Assembly (NCBI GenBank): GCA_015655145.1
Contig: JAATFO010000075.1
Span: 1-55,277, forward strand
Reading direction: 5' to 3'
Length of the DNA stretch: 55,277 nt
Origin: Enterobacterales bacterium
Lineage (GTDB): Bacteria; Pseudomonadota; Gammaproteobacteria; Enterobacterales; Enterobacteriaceae
Below, piece by piece: positions 35,380 through 46,800 of this stretch. The position numbers were made by a program, and so were the translations under genes. How positions within the stretch are numbered: the first letter of the stretch is position 1; each line of letters begins with the position of its first letter. Under the pieces are notes generated by a model, which made no database searches, was not told the DNA's origin, and saw nothing but the letters and a program-made list of their open reading frames with translations.

Positions 35380-35628
35380 TTAACGCGTAGTGCTTGTGGT
35401 GGTGGTGGTGGTGGTTCCGGTATTAGAACCATCTCCGCCACCGGCGGTAGCCAGGGCAATACCCAGCAACGCACCTAACGCACCAACACCTACCGCCTGC
35501 GACGTGCCATCAGACAGCGTAAATGCGCCAGAACCGGCTGCATCACCCGTATCCCCAGACGCAGCAAACACGCTGGAGGCAGTGGCGAAGTAGAGGATGG
35601 CGGCAGTCACACACAGGACTTTCTTCAT
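35380..35628 (-). CDS. yjbE: YjbE small secreted threonine-rich protein
   Basis: A small secreted protein of 82 residues with a signal peptide (to about residue 22, SSVFA-AS). The mature part is glycine- and alanine-rich, with GGGDGSNTG followed by a run of threonines and serines to the end, as in E. coli YjbE. The ATG follows AAGGGAAAG. First gene of yjbEFGH, with a 645-base upstream gap that holds a candidate RcsAB box. Confidence 0.9.
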   Translation of the reverse strand: MKKVLCVTAAILYFATASSVFAASGDTGDAAGSGAFTLSDGTSQAVGVGALGALLGIALATAGGGDGSNTGTTTTTTTSTTR

Positions 35629-36237
35629 ACTTACTTTCCCTTCATCAAATGAATGGATTACCTGCCAGAATAAGATCAGGCTTGTCCAGTATAAGGCAGC
35701 GAGATGCCAGAAGTTAGAACCCGGTTTGGAATGGCGACAAGGCAGGGCATAGGGTAAAAATGGCTAATAAAAAAGCAATAACTAATATAATTATATTGAT
35801 AACAACATTTACTCCATAATAAATTTCAAAAAATTACAAATATTAAGAATAAAACACTGAATATATTACCAGAGTCTCTGATTTGTTTAGGAGAGTTCTT
35901 AATTAGAAAAAAACTCACAAAGTCATTATAAATCAAATAAATAATCACATCACTTCCTGTAAATAACCTCATTCCAGATGAACATCAATTCAGATTAATC
36001 TTGTGTCAGAAGTCCATTCCGCAAGGCATTTTCAATGAGAATGTGCAATATATTCGCTGTATTTTGGTAATAACGGGTGCGGTTAAAGAGAACTTTTGTG
36101 TGGTAACACCGTGATAAGCAAATCCTGATCCGCTTATGTTAATCGGAAATTCAGGTGAAGCGACACCATCAAGGTGAAAAATATGGCCAGCAATCCCACC
36201 AGAGACAACGTGATGTTCCTCTGAATGTATAACGAAG
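35629..36237. other. Long AT-rich control region between yjbE and pgi
   Basis: No gene is seen in this 600-base stretch. It is very rich in A and T between 35760 and 35960, as is usual for H-NS-bound control regions of surface polysaccharides. A candidate RcsAB box lies at 35888-35901. The rest shows no clear feature. Confidence 0.5.
35888..35901 (-). promoter_or_regulatory. Candidate RcsAB box upstream of yjbE
   Basis: On the minus strand TAAGAACTCTCCTA matches the RcsAB consensus TAAGAATATTCCTA at 11 of 14 positions, including both outer half-sites. It is 260 bases before yjbE, in keeping with Rcs control of this operon. Confidence 0.5.
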
Positions 36238-36267
36238 GTGTGGCGGGAAACGAACGCCCCGCCACAC
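36238..36267 (-). terminator. Hairpin after pgi
   Basis: GTGTGGCGGG (36238-36247), ten-base loop, CCCGCCACAC (36258-36267). A strong ten-bp stem beginning 7 bases after the pgi stop. The T-tract is weak, so it may rely on Rho or act as a 3' stabiliser. Confidence 0.6.
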
Positions 36268-36274
36268 GGTTCGA

Positions 36275-37921
36275 CTACCGCCAGCTTTTATAACGATTAA
36301 TCAAGCCATTGGTTGAACTGTCATGGCTACTTACCGGCGCGTTGCCAGCAAGCTCAGGCAAAATACGGTTAGCCAGTTGTTTACCGAGCTCCACACCCCA
36401 TTGATAAAACGAGAAAATGTTCAGAATGATCCCCTGAGTAAAGATTTTATGCTCGTACAGTGCAATCAGCGCGCCCAGACTATAGGGGGTAATTTCACGC
36501 AACAGGATGGAGTTAGTCGGACGATTGCCCTGGAAAACCTTGAACGGCACCACATGTTCAACCGATTTAGCCTCTTTCCCCGCCTCAGCAAACTCTTCTT
36601 CCACGGCTTCACGTGATTTACCGAATGCCAGCGCTTCGGCCTGGGCAAAAAAGTTGGAGAGCAATTTAGCGTGGTGATCCCCCAGTTTGTTATGAGTGAT
36701 CGCCGGGGCGATAAAGTCACAGGGGATCAGTTTTGTTCCCTGATGAATCAGTTGATAGAACGCATGTTGCCCGTTAGTACCCGGCTCACCCCAGATAATC
36801 GGCCCAGTTTGATAAGAAACCGGTACCCCATTGCGATCAACATACTTGCCGTTAGATTCCATATTGCCTTGCTGGAAATAAGCCGCAAAGCGATGCATAT
36901 ACTGATCATAAGGCAGAATCGCTTCGGTTTCCGCACCAAAGAAGTTGTTGTACCAGATACCAATCAACGCCAGCAGTATCGGCAGATTTTTTTCCGCCGG
37001 CGTTGTCGCGAAGTGTTTATCCATCGCGTGTGCGCCACTCAACAGTTTCTCAAAGTTGTCAAAACCGATGGACAGCATGATTGACAGGCCAATGGCTGAC
37101 CACAATGAGTAGCGACCGCCCACCCAATCCCAGAATTCGAACATGTTGTTCGTGTCGATCCCGAAATCACCCACCGCTTTACTGTTGGTTGACAGTGCGG
37201 CGAAATGTTTTGCCACATGCTGTTGATCACCCGCCGCCTTCAGGAACCAATCCCGCGCGCTGTGGGCGTTAGTCATGGTTTCCTGTGTGGTAAAGGTTTT
37301 TGATGCCACCAGGAAAAGCGTGGTTTCCGGGCTGACTTTTTTCAGGGTTTCAGCAATGTGCGTACCATCCACATTGGAGACAAAATGCATGTTAAGGTGA
37401 TTTTTGTATGGCCGTAGCGCTTCAGTCACCATGAACGGACCAAGGTCAGATCCGCCGATGCCGATGTTAATCACATCAGTAATCGGTTTGCCGGTGTAAC
37501 CTTTCCATTCGCCACTGATGATACGAGTGGAGAACGTTTTCATTTTTTCCAGCACCGCATTCACTTCCGGCATCACATCTTTGCCATCGACCAGAATCGG
37601 TGTGTTGCTCCGGTTACGTAGCGCCACATGCAGTACTGCGCGATCTTCAGTGCGGTTAATCTTACTGCCGGAAAACATCGCACTGATCGCCTCCGTCAGC
37701 CCCGTTTCTTTTGCCAGTGCCTGTAACTTAGTCAGGGTTTCGCTGGTGATGCGGTTTTTTGAGAAATCGATCAGGATCTGATCGTCAAACGTGGCGGAGA
37801 ATTTCGCAAAACGATCGCTATCGTTGACAAACAGTTCAGCAATTTTTACGTCTTTCATCTGTTCAAAATGCTGCTGCAGCGCCTGCCAGGCAGCAGTGTG
37901 TGTCGGATTGATATTTTTCAT
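36275..37921 (-). CDS. pgi: Glucose-6-phosphate isomerase
   Basis: A cytoplasmic enzyme of 548 residues that interconverts glucose 6-phosphate and fructose 6-phosphate. Family features: [18 protein letters not shown] (about residues 149-166), [46 protein letters not shown] (PGI signature), [18 protein letters not shown] (catalytic glutamate and histidine region) and [12 protein letters not shown]. Length equals E. coli Pgi. It is transcribed alone, divergent from lysC. Confidence 0.98.
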   Translation of the reverse strand: MKNINPTHTAAWQALQQHFEQMKDVKIAELFVNDSDRFAKFSATFDDQILIDFSKNRITSETLTKLQALAKETGLTEAISAMFSGSKINRTEDRAVLHVALRNRSNTPILVDGKDVMPEVNAVLEKMKTFSTRIISGEWKGYTGKPITDVINIGIGGSDLGPFMVTEALRPYKNHLNMHFVSNVDGTHIAETLKKVSPETTLFLVASKTFTTQETMTNAHSARDWFLKAAGDQQHVAKHFAALSTNSKAVGDFGIDTNNMFEFWDWVGGRYSLWSAIGLSIMLSIGFDNFEKLLSGAHAMDKHFATTPAEKNLPILLALIGIWYNNFFGAETEAILPYDQYMHRFAAYFQQGNMESNGKYVDRNGVPVSYQTGPIIWGEPGTNGQHAFYQLIHQGTKLIPCDFIAPAITHNKLGDHHAKLLSNFFAQAEALAFGKSREAVEEEFAEAGKEAKSVEHVVPFKVFQGNRPTNSILLREITPYSLGALIALYEHKIFTQGIILNIFSFYQWGVELGKQLANRILPELAGNAPVSSHDSSTNGLINRYKSWR

Positions 37922-38304
37922 AGCAACACTCTTTTTTATTTAAGAACCGTAATGCTGATCGGACACTACCTTACCTGTTGCCAACTAAAACAATTCGTTT
38001 TGATTCAACACGATAAGAATGTAATCGTGGCAACTACCGCCACTATCTGCCCGCAGCTAATGATCATTCAGATGGTAAAGATACTCTTCGCATCGAACTT
38101 CAGTATGACGATTCTTGCTGCCGAAAGGAAAAGTTTTATCGTGGAACAGGATGCTATAAAGCGACCTGAGAACGCAGCCTAATGCGTATGCGCCAGGGGA
38201 AACACATAACGCTCAATAAGGAGAAAAAGTGAAAAATCCGCTAACAGCATCGTTGACAGCGAGGCAATAAGCCGATATTTGTAAGCTGCTACTTGCGTAT
38301 GCGT
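37922..38304. other. Divergent promoter region of pgi and lysC
   Basis: A 380-base stretch with no gene. It should hold the pgi promoter (leftward) and the lysC promoter (rightward, somewhere before 38300). I see no operator that I can name. Confidence 0.5.
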
Positions 38305-38490
38305 GCGCAAGCCAGAAGAGGCGCGTCGCCCAGGCAGTGTGTTGGAGGAGCCGTATCCATCGAAAACACACCAGGGGGTGCGACGCCGAGGCAGTTAATA
38401 CACGGCGTATTCACTGTCGGCTACAGGGGCTGAATCCTCTGGGTTGTCACCAGGATCGTTCGGCAGTCGGACGCTCCGCAAGGTGGGGCG
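38305..38490 (+). promoter_or_regulatory. Lysine riboswitch (L box) of lysC
   Basis: Conserved L-box pieces occur in order: AGAGGCGCGTCGCCCAGGCA (38317 on), GGAGGAGCC, GGGGGTGCGACGCCGAGGCA, and TGTCGGCTACAGGGGCTGAA, ending near 38490. It would bind lysine in the leader RNA and switch off lysC. The window start and end of the aptamer are approximate. Confidence 0.88.
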
Positions 38491-38527
38491 CTTCTGGGTG
38501 TATCGTAGTTGCTCTTCTCTACGTCTG

Positions 38528-38583
38528 CCCCGTTTCTGCTCTTCCCTTGTGCCAAGGCTGATGGAATAAAACCTGACACGGGG
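38528..38583 (+). promoter_or_regulatory. Expression platform: ribosome-site sequestering helix of lysC
   Basis: CCCCGT (38528-38533) can pair with ACGGGG (38578-38583), which is the ribosome site of lysC eight bases before its ATG. This suggests that the riboswitch acts mainly on translation, as in E. coli. A second stem, CGCTCC with GGGGCG near 38470-38490, is a possible alternative helix. Confidence 0.55.
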
Positions 38584-38591
38584 TATTTTAT

Positions 38592-39947
38592 ATGTCTCAA
38601 TCTAATCTGATCGTCGCAAAATTCGGTGGTACCAGCGTTGCCGATTTCGATGCCATGAACCGCAGCGCTGATGTGATTCTGGCCAATGCCAGTGTGCGTC
38701 TGGTGGTGCTTTCCGCCTCCGCCGGGGTGACCAATCTTCTGGTGGCGCTGGCAGAAGGTCAGGAACAAGGGCAACGCGCTTATCTGCTGGATCAAATTCG
38801 CCGCATTCAATATGCGATTATTGATCGTCTGCAACACCCTCATGTCATCCGTGAGGAGATCGATCGCATCATTGAAAACATTACCATGCTTTCGGAAGCC
38901 GCTGCACTGGCGACCTCAACCGCACTCACTGACGAACTGGTCAGCCACGGCGAACTGATGTCCACCTTACTGTTTGTCGAAATTCTGCGTGAACGCGATG
39001 TGGTTGCAGAATGGTTCGATGTGCGCAAAGTGATGCGCACCAGTGATCGCTTTGGTCGCGCTGAACCCGATGTGACCCGGTTATCTGAACTGGTCATTCA
39101 GTTGTTGCAACCGCGTCTGGCCACATCGCTGGTCATTACTCAGGGTTTTATCGGCAGCGAAGAGAAAGGCCGCACCACCACATTAGGCCGTGGCGGCAGC
39201 GATTATACCGCTGCTTTACTGGGGGAAGCGCTGCATGCCCAACGGATCGATGTCTGGACCGATGTCCCAGGTATTTACACCACCGACCCGCGCATTGTCC
39301 CCACCGCCCAGCGCATCGATGAAATCACCTTCGAAGAAGCCGCTGAAATGGCGACCTTTGGCGCCAAAGTACTCCACCCGGCAACCCTGTTGCCCGCAGT
39401 GCGTAGCGATATTCCGGTGTTTGTCGGCTCCAGCAAAGATCCCGCCGCCGGGGGAACTCAGGTATGTAATCAAACACAAAACCCGCCATTGTTCCGGGCG
39501 CTGGCGCTGCGCCGTAAACAAACCTTACTGACACTGCACAGTCTTAACATGCTGCATGCCCGTGGTTTCCTTGCTGAAGTGTTCGCCATTCTGGCACGCC
39601 ATAATATTTCCGTTGATCTGATAACCACCTCAGAAGTTAACGTTGCACTAACGCTGGATACCACGGGCTCGACCTCAACCGGCGATAGCCTGTTAACACA
39701 AGCATTATTGACGGAACTGTCCTCACTCTGCCGGGTAGAAGTGGAAGAGAACCTGGCGTTGGTCGCGCTGATTGGTAATAAGTTGTCTCAGGCGCGCGGA
39801 ATGGGTAAAGAGGTGTTTGGTGTGCTGGAACCGTTCAACCTGCGACTCATCTGCTATGGCGCCAGCAGTTATAGCCTCTGTTTTCTGGTGCCTGGCCACC
39901 ATGCCGAGCAGGTGATACAAACGTTGCATCAACATCTGTTTGAATAA
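38592..39947 (+). CDS. lysC: Lysine-sensitive aspartokinase III
   Basis: An enzyme of 451 residues that phosphorylates aspartate, the first step to lysine, threonine and methionine. The kinase domain starts VAKFGGTSVADFDAM, with TTLGRGGSDYTAALLGEAL and WTDVPGIYTTDPRIVP. Two C-terminal ACT domains (from about 310) are the lysine feedback site. Length and sequence fit E. coli LysC rather than the bifunctional ThrA/MetL. Control is by the riboswitch just upstream. A terminator follows. Confidence 0.97.
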   Translation: MSQSNLIVAKFGGTSVADFDAMNRSADVILANASVRLVVLSASAGVTNLLVALAEGQEQGQRAYLLDQIRRIQYAIIDRLQHPHVIREEIDRIIENITMLSEAAALATSTALTDELVSHGELMSTLLFVEILRERDVVAEWFDVRKVMRTSDRFGRAEPDVTRLSELVIQLLQPRLATSLVITQGFIGSEEKGRTTTLGRGGSDYTAALLGEALHAQRIDVWTDVPGIYTTDPRIVPTAQRIDEITFEEAAEMATFGAKVLHPATLLPAVRSDIPVFVGSSKDPAAGGTQVCNQTQNPPLFRALALRRKQTLLTLHSLNMLHARGFLAEVFAILARHNISVDLITTSEVNVALTLDTTGSTSTGDSLLTQALLTELSSLCRVEVEENLALVALIGNKLSQARGMGKEVFGVLEPFNLRLICYGASSYSLCFLVPGHHAEQVIQTLHQHLFE

Positions 39948-39956
39948 AAATGATAC

Positions 39957-39985
39957 GGGTCTGTCAAAAGACCCTGTTATTTTCA
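39957..39985 (+). terminator. Intrinsic terminator of lysC
   Basis: GGGTCT (39957-39962), loop GTCAAA, AGACCC (39969-39974), then TGTTATTTT. Confidence 0.85.
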
Positions 39986-40149
39986 TTACTATTCTTAATC
40001 AGACTGTTCCCAATTCTACCCCGGAATAATCCTGAAAAAGCTATTTTATGCTGTTTTTATCAGCAAACCCCACACCACGATTTGACTCGTTTTCCATTTA
40101 TTACCGATAATCATTTTACACAATGATTAACGTTATATTAGGTAACTCA

Positions 40150-40842
40150 ATGCAAAGGAAACTCCTGGCTGAACTGTTTGGTACGTTTGTGTTGGTCTTC
40201 GGCGGTTGTGGCAGCGCAGTATTAGCCGCCGCATTCCCGGAACTGGGCATCGGCTTTGCTGGCGTTGCACTTGCTTTCGGTCTGACCGTGCTCACAATGG
40301 CCTATGCCGTGGGGCACATATCGGGGGGGCATTTCAATCCGGCGGTCACCCTCGGACTGTGGGTTGGCGGACGTATTCAGTTCAGCCACGTTATCCCTTA
40401 TATTATCGCACAAGTCATTGGCGGTATCGCCGCAGGCGCGGTGTTGTATGTTATCGCCAGTGGTAAAGCCGGTTTTGATGTTACTGCGGGCTTTGCTTCT
40501 AATGGCTACGGCGAACACTCGCCCGGTGGTTACCCGCTACTTTCTGCCGCACTGATTGAAGTCGTGCTGACGGCGTTCTTTCTTATTGTTATCCATGGCG
40601 CCACGGATAAACGTGCCCCTGCCGGATTTGCGCCGCTCAGTATCGGCCTGGCGTTGACCCTTATCCATTTAATCAGTATTCCGGTCACCAATACCTCTGT
40701 AAACCCGGCGCGCAGTACCGCTGTGGCTGTATTCCAGGGAACATGGGCCCTGCAACAGCTTTGGCTGTTCTGGCTGATGCCCGCAATTGGCGCCATTATC
40801 GGCGGCGCTATCTACCGTTTCTTGCTGGAAGAAAAAGCCTGA
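40150..40842 (+). CDS. aqpZ: Aquaporin Z
   Basis: An inner-membrane water channel of 230 residues with six helices. Both NPA boxes are present: [11 protein letters not shown] (first) and [12 protein letters not shown] (second). Family features such as [31 protein letters not shown] and [20 protein letters not shown] [15 protein letters not shown] are nearly identical to E. coli AqpZ. The ATG at 40150 matches the family start and has AGG at a good distance; the frame is open nine codons further back. It is followed by a terminator. Confidence 0.96.
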   Translation: MQRKLLAELFGTFVLVFGGCGSAVLAAAFPELGIGFAGVALAFGLTVLTMAYAVGHISGGHFNPAVTLGLWVGGRIQFSHVIPYIIAQVIGGIAAGAVLYVIASGKAGFDVTAGFASNGYGEHSPGGYPLLSAALIEVVLTAFFLIVIHGATDKRAPAGFAPLSIGLALTLIHLISIPVTNTSVNPARSTAVAVFQGTWALQQLWLFWLMPAIGAIIGGAIYRFLLEEKA

Positions 40843-40859
40843 CGGTTTGTTGCCCCCAC

Positions 40860-40892
40860 AAGCCCTGTTCATCACAGGGCTTTTATTTATTC
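40860..40892 (+). terminator. Intrinsic terminator of aqpZ
   Basis: AAGCCCTG (40860-40867), loop TTCATCA, CAGGGCTT (40875-40882), then TTATTTATT. Confidence 0.88.
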
Positions 40893-41028
40893 TCCGCCTG
40901 ATTGACGCTGCTTTTCCTGCCATTTTTTAATGATATAGTACGTGGTTACGCTAGCCGCTATGCGCATGGCGTTGCTTGTCTTTGGGCAAAATTGAAAAAT
41001 CACAATATCCTTATAAGGAAATCCGGCT

Positions 41029-41970
41029 ATGCTCGCCACAATCACCCGACTGTTTCCTCTGTGGGCAGTTCTGCTTTCTGTCGCCGCCTGGTATTCTCCG
41101 CACATCTTTCTCGGTATCGGCCCCTGGGTTACCTACCTGTTGATGTTGATTATGTTTGGCATGGGCGTAACGCTAAACATTGATGATTTTAAACGCGTGC
41201 TGGTACGCCCGGCACCAGTGATTGCGGGCACTTTTTTACATTACCTGGTGATGCCGCTCGCGGCCTGGGGACTGGCACGGTTATTTCATATGTCACCGGA
41301 ACTCTCCACCGGGATGATCCTGGTGGGCAGCGTGGCCAGCGGTACCGCATCTAACGTCATGATCTATCTGGCGAAAGGCGATGTAGCCTTGTCTGTGACC
41401 ATCTCATCAGTTTCCGCTCTGGTGGGCGTATTCGCCACACCATTGCTGACCCGCATGTACGTGGATACGCATATTCAGGTCGATGTGATCGGCATGCTAC
41501 TGAGTATCGTGCAAATCGTGGTGTTTCCTATTGGCCTTGGCCTGATTATTCACCACTCCATGAACCGTGTGGTGAAGCGCATTGAGCCCTGGCTACCGGC
41601 ATTTTCCATGCTGTGTATTCTGCTGATTATCAGCGCGGTGGTCGCCGGAAGCCAGAAATTCATTGGCTCAGTAGGTCTGGTCGTGATTATGGCGGTGATT
41701 CTGCATAATGCGATCGGATTACTCGGCGGCTACTGGGGCGGTAAACTGTTTGGCTTCGATGAATCAACCTGTCGGACGCTGGCGCTGGAAGTGGGGATGC
41801 AAAACTCAGGCCTGGCGGCAACACTGGGCAAAATCTACTTTAGCCCGCTGGCCGCCCTACCCGGTGCGCTGTTCTCGGTATGGCACAACTTGTCTGGCTC
41901 ACTGCTGGCGGGTTATTGGTCTGGCAAGCCAGTTAAAACAAAACCGGTTAACGATACCCGTATTGATTAG
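41029..41970 (+). CDS. panS: BASS-family transporter, probable ketopantoate/pantoate transporter PanS
   Basis: An inner-membrane protein of 313 residues with about nine or ten helices, of the bile acid:sodium symporter family. Seen: [20 protein letters not shown] (about 43-62), [29 protein letters not shown] (sodium-site region), and [17 protein letters not shown], the second crossover motif. The sequence is close to the enterobacterial PanS group, which takes up ketopantoate and pantoate, the coenzyme A precursors. The substrate is assigned by family only. AAGGAAA precedes the ATG. It faces yjbB and is not in an operon. Confidence 0.85.
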   Translation: MLATITRLFPLWAVLLSVAAWYSPHIFLGIGPWVTYLLMLIMFGMGVTLNIDDFKRVLVRPAPVIAGTFLHYLVMPLAAWGLARLFHMSPELSTGMILVGSVASGTASNVMIYLAKGDVALSVTISSVSALVGVFATPLLTRMYVDTHIQVDVIGMLLSIVQIVVFPIGLGLIIHHSMNRVVKRIEPWLPAFSMLCILLIISAVVAGSQKFIGSVGLVVIMAVILHNAIGLLGGYWGGKLFGFDESTCRTLALEVGMQNSGLAATLGKIYFSPLAALPGALFSVWHNLSGSLLAGYWSGKPVKTKPVNDTRID

Positions 41971-42007
41971 TCTGACGGGCGGCGTCATGCCGCCCGTTAA
42001 CGCCGGG

Positions 42008-43633
42008 TCACAGCTCTTCACGTTCATCCTCCGGCTGCTCCAGCACATTGTACGCCACAGAGCAAAACAGCGAATTCAGACGCTTCATATCACCCAGCAA
42101 GCCTAAATGCAGTGAGCTGGTTTCGATACTCTGGAAGTTCTGCTGATGCAGCCGGTCAACATGGGCATGAGAGAACCGTCGTTCAGTAAGACGGAAACGG
42201 TGTTTAGTTCGGCGCAAACGCCTGGCGCTGGTGACATCCCGCGACAAAAACACCGATAACCCTAAGCGCAAATTATTCAGCAACAGATCCAACAAACCGT
42301 CCAGTTCGGTCAGTCCTTCTGCTGAGAAGGCGCGGTGGGTCGCCAGCGATTTACCGGCTACATCGCCGCTCATCCGCTCGATGATATCGCCAGCCTGTTC
42401 CAGATTAAGCGCCATCTCAATGATTTCCGCCCAGCGACGCGAATCGTCTTCTGGCAGATCCTCTTTCGGCATCCGCGCCAGATAAAGTTTTATCGCGGTG
42501 TAAAGCACATCGACATCATCATCCAGCCGCCGTACTTCACGCTCTTCGCGCGGTTCACCATGCACCACTTTACTGAAAGCTGTAAGCATCTGTTCCAGCA
42601 CATCCCCCATGCGCAATGTTTCGCGCGCCGCATTCGCCAGCGCCAGCGCCGGTGTGTCCAGCGCGCTGCTATCAAGGTGCTTTGGTTTCAGTCGGAGATC
42701 GGTTTCCTGATCGTCATGAATCAGCCGCTGGCAGAGACGGGCCATCAGTTCAGCAAAGGGCACCATCACCAGGCAGCGGATCAGGTTGTAGAAAACGTGG
42801 AAAAAGATCACCAATTCTTCATTATTGATCGGCAAACGGCTAAGCCATGTCGCCAGCATCGGGACCAATGGCAAAATAACCAGACAACCAATGAACTTAA
42901 ATAATAAGCTACCGAGTGCCACTCGTTTACCCGCAGCATTGGCGGTGCTGTTATTCAACATAGCCAGCAAACCACTGCCCAGATTAGCGCCAATCACCAG
43001 ACATAACGCCACCTGAAACGAAATCACACTGGTGGCGGTCAGCGTCGCGGTGATAAGCACTGCGGCCAGGCTGGAATAACTGATGATGGCAAACACGGCG
43101 CCAATCAAAGCATCCAGCATAATATCGCCGGTCAGTGAAGAGAAAATAACCTGAACGCCTGATGCCTGGGTGATCGGTCTTGCCGCTGCAACAATCAGTT
43201 GCAATGCCAGCAAAATGAGTCCCAGTCCGATACTGGCTCGCCCGATTTGTCCGGCTCGCGTCTGTTTGCGGCCAAGAAAGAAAATTACCCCGAAGAAAAT
43301 AAATAATGGTGAAAGCCAGGAGAGATCAAATGTCAGAATCCGCGCCATTAGCGCGGTCCCGACATCTGCACCGAGGATCACGACCAGCGCGGGTGTCAGG
43401 CCCATCATATTTTGCGCCACAAACGAGGTAACCAGCAATGTTGTCGCGTTACTACTCTGCACTAACGCGGTAACGCCAATACCGGCAAGAAATGCCAACG
43501 GCTTCTTTTCAACACTACGGCTCAATACACGTCGTAAGTCCGCGCCATAAACACGCATGATGCCCGAGCGAACAATGTGTGTTCCCCACACCAGCAATGC
43601 AACGGCAGACAATAAATTAAGCAGCGTTAACAC
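42008..43633 (-). CDS. yjbB: Na+/phosphate cotransporter family protein YjbB
   Basis: A protein of 541 residues with an N-terminal membrane half (residues 1-300) and a C-terminal cytoplasmic PhoU-like half (about 340-530). The membrane half has the repeated NaPi-II motif: ALVQSSNATTLLVTSFV (with QSS) in repeat one and GANLGSGLLAMLNN in repeat two. YjbB of E. coli exports phosphate, and the PhoU-like domain may sense its level. No partner gene is next to it; panS converges from the left and metH lies beyond its start in the same direction. Confidence 0.93.
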   Translation of the reverse strand: MLTLLNLLSAVALLVWGTHIVRSGIMRVYGADLRRVLSRSVEKKPLAFLAGIGVTALVQSSNATTLLVTSFVAQNMMGLTPALVVILGADVGTALMARILTFDLSWLSPLFIFFGVIFFLGRKQTRAGQIGRASIGLGLILLALQLIVAAARPITQASGVQVIFSSLTGDIMLDALIGAVFAIISYSSLAAVLITATLTATSVISFQVALCLVIGANLGSGLLAMLNNSTANAAGKRVALGSLLFKFIGCLVILPLVPMLATWLSRLPINNEELVIFFHVFYNLIRCLVMVPFAELMARLCQRLIHDDQETDLRLKPKHLDSSALDTPALALANAARETLRMGDVLEQMLTAFSKVVHGEPREEREVRRLDDDVDVLYTAIKLYLARMPKEDLPEDDSRRWAEIIEMALNLEQAGDIIERMSGDVAGKSLATHRAFSAEGLTELDGLLDLLLNNLRLGLSVFLSRDVTSARRLRRTKHRFRLTERRFSHAHVDRLHQQNFQSIETSSLHLGLLGDMKRLNSLFCSVAYNVLEQPEDEREEL

Positions 43634-43880
43634 CGATATGTACTTCCTTCACGTCAGACCACACCACCATTTGCTGCCTGTCTGACGTATAACAGCAACA
43701 AATAAAGAGACCCAATGACCACACTCGTGGCAAATCAGACTGATTTTTGCTTATTTTTCATCCGATTTAGTGCGACATCGTCATACCTGAGTGTAGACCA
43801 GAATGCGGGGTATCTCCGTGTCCACCCGACCGACGATATACGCTAAAACAACCCTGATATTGCGATGCGCATACCGACAT

Positions 43881-46800
43881 TCAATCAGCATCATAGCCCA
43901 GGTTTGGCGCCAGCCAGCGCTCAACCTCACTGACCGACATCCCTTTACGCGCGGCATAATCTTCAACCTGGTCACGCTGTATCTGCGCCACGGCGAAATA
44001 TTTGCTGTCCGGATGACTGAAATACCAGCCAGAGACTGACGCCCCTGGCCACATGGCGAACGAGTCAGTCAGTTTCATTCCTGTGTGGCTTTCCACCTCC
44101 AGCAATGACCAGATCGTGGCTTTTTCGGTATGTTCAGGACAAGCGGGATAACCCGGTGCCGGCCGAATGCCCTGATAATTTTCACGGATCAATTCCTCAC
44201 TACTGAGATTTTCATTAGCATCATAACCCCAAATGACTTTACGAACCCGTTCATGCAGATATTCCGCCAGTGCTTCCGCCAGGCGATCAGCAATGGATTT
44301 CACCATGATTTTATTGTAATCATCGTGTTGTTGATCGAAAGCCTGCGCCAGGGCATCTTCTTCCAGCCCGCCGGTCACCGCAAAAGCGCCAAGATAATCG
44401 GCTTTTCCACTCGCTTTCGGCGCGACGAAATCCGCGAGGCAATAGTTAGCAAACCCGGATTTTTCAGTCTGTTGGCGTAAGTGATGACTTACTTGCAATA
44501 TCTGCGAACGCGATTCGTCCTGATAAATTTCAATATCATCATCGACCCGGTTTGCCGGAAAAATGCCCACAACCCCTTGTGGGGTTAATGTCCCTTCGCG
44601 ACTCAAGGTATCCAGCATCGCATTGGCATCCGCAAACAGACGTTGCGCCTCAACACCCACCACCTCATCATCAAAGATACGTGGATATTTCCCCGCCAGC
44701 GACCAGGTCATAAAGAACGGTGTCCAGTCGATGTAGTTACGCAGCGTTTCAATGCTCGCCTCCACCGATTTAACACCCAGCCGATGCGGAACGGGCGGCG
44801 TATAACTTTCCCAGTCAAACGCTAAATCGTTATCACGCGCCACCTGTAATGTGACTGGCGGAGTCCGCGGTTTTTTGCGGGCATGTTGCAGCCGCACCGT
44901 TTCATACTCTTTACGGGTACGCGCCACAAAATCAGCATAGAGGGCAGAAGAAAGCAGTGATGACACCACGCCCACAGTACGTGACGCATTCTGTACATAC
45001 ACCGTGGGCCCACGGTAATGCTGTTCAATCTTGACTGCCGTATGTGCCTTTGAGGTTGTCGCACCGCCAATCAATAAGGGGATGGTAAACCCCTGCCGTT
45101 CCATCTCTTTCGCCACATTGACCATTTCATCCAGTGACGGGGTAATCAGACCGGAAAGCCCAATGATATCCGCATGTTCATCACGCGCCGTTTTGAGGAT
45201 TTTCTCACCAGGCACCATCACGCCAAGGTCGATAATCTCGTAGTTATTACACTGCAAGACCACGCCGACAATGTTCTTGCCGATATCATGAACATCGCCT
45301 TTTACCGTTGCCAGCACGATTTTACCGTTGGTTCTCCCCTGTTCTTTGCTCGCCTGAATAAAGGGTTCAAGATAGGCTACTGCCTGTTTCATCACGCGGG
45401 CGGATTTCACCACCTGAGGCAAAAACATCTTGCCTTCGCTGAACAGGTCCCCAACCACGTTCATCCCTGCCATCAACGGCCCTTCAATCACTTCAATCGG
45501 CCGCGTAACATTCTGTCGTGCGGCTTCCGTATCGCCTTCAATAAACTCGGTGATCCCTTTGACCAGCGAATATTCAAGCCGTTTCTCCACCACCCAACTG
45601 CGCCATTCCGCCTGCTGCTTATGACTTTCATCATCGCTCTTGCTGCCACGGTATGTTTCCGCCAGCGAGAGCAATCGATCAGTGCTGTCATCACGACGAT
45701 TGAGCACCACATCTTCCACCGCATCACGTAATTCAGCGGGCAGGTCGTCATAAATGGCCAGTTGCCCGGCATTAACGATTCCCATATCCATGCCGTTGCG
45801 AATCGCATAATAAAGAAAGACCGCATGAATCGCTTCTCGTACCGGATCGTTACCGCGAAAGGAGAACGAGACATTAGACACTCCGCCGGAGATCATCGCA
45901 TACGGCAATTCGCGTTTGATGTCGGCGCAGGCATTGATGAAGTCCAGCGCATAATTATTGTGTTCTTCAATGCCCGTCGCGACAGCAAAGATATTGGGGT
46001 CGAAAATGATATCTTCAGCCGGAAAACCAACGTCTTTCGTCAGGATCTGGTAGGCGCGCCGACAGATGTCGAGTTTCCGCTCACGCGTGTCCGCCTGCCC
46101 CACTTCGTCAAACGCCATCACCACCATTGCAGCACCATAGCGGCGCACTAAACGCGCATGATGAATGAATGCCTCCACCCCTTCTTTCATCGAAACGGAG
46201 TTAACAATCCCCTTACCCTGAATGCATTTCAGTCCTTGTTCAATAACCTGCCATTTTGATGAGTCAATCATGATCGGCACACGCGCAATATCCGGCTCAC
46301 CGGCGATCAGATTGAGAAAGCGCACCATCGCTCCTTCCGCATCAAGCATGCCTTCGTCCATGTTGATATCAATAATCTGCGCGCCGCTTTCTACCTGCTG
46401 GCGTGCGACATCCAGCGCTTCGTTATATTTTTCTTCCTTAATCAGCCGTTTGAATTTAGCTGAGCCGGTAACATTGGTGCGTTCGCCGATGTTAACAAAC
46501 AATGATTCCGCCCCAATATTAAGCGGTTCCAGTCCGGACAAACGGCAAGCGACTGGTAGCTTGGGCAACGCGCGTGGGGCGACACCTTCGATAACGCGGA
46601 CAATCGCCGCGATGTGGTCAGGCGTTGTGCCGCAACAGCCCCCGACGATGTTCAGGAAACCGGCACGCGCCCATTCGCCGATTTGCTCCGCCATTGCCCC
46701 GGCATCCAGATCATATTCGCCAAACGCATTAGGTAATCCCGCATTGGGATGCGCACTGACATAGCATTCTGCAATGCGCGCAAGCTCCCCCACATACTGG

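Noticed and set aside
42616..42828. Opposite-strand ORFs within yjbB and metH
   Set aside because: They mirror codon-position patterns of the real genes on the other strand and have no motifs or ribosome sites.
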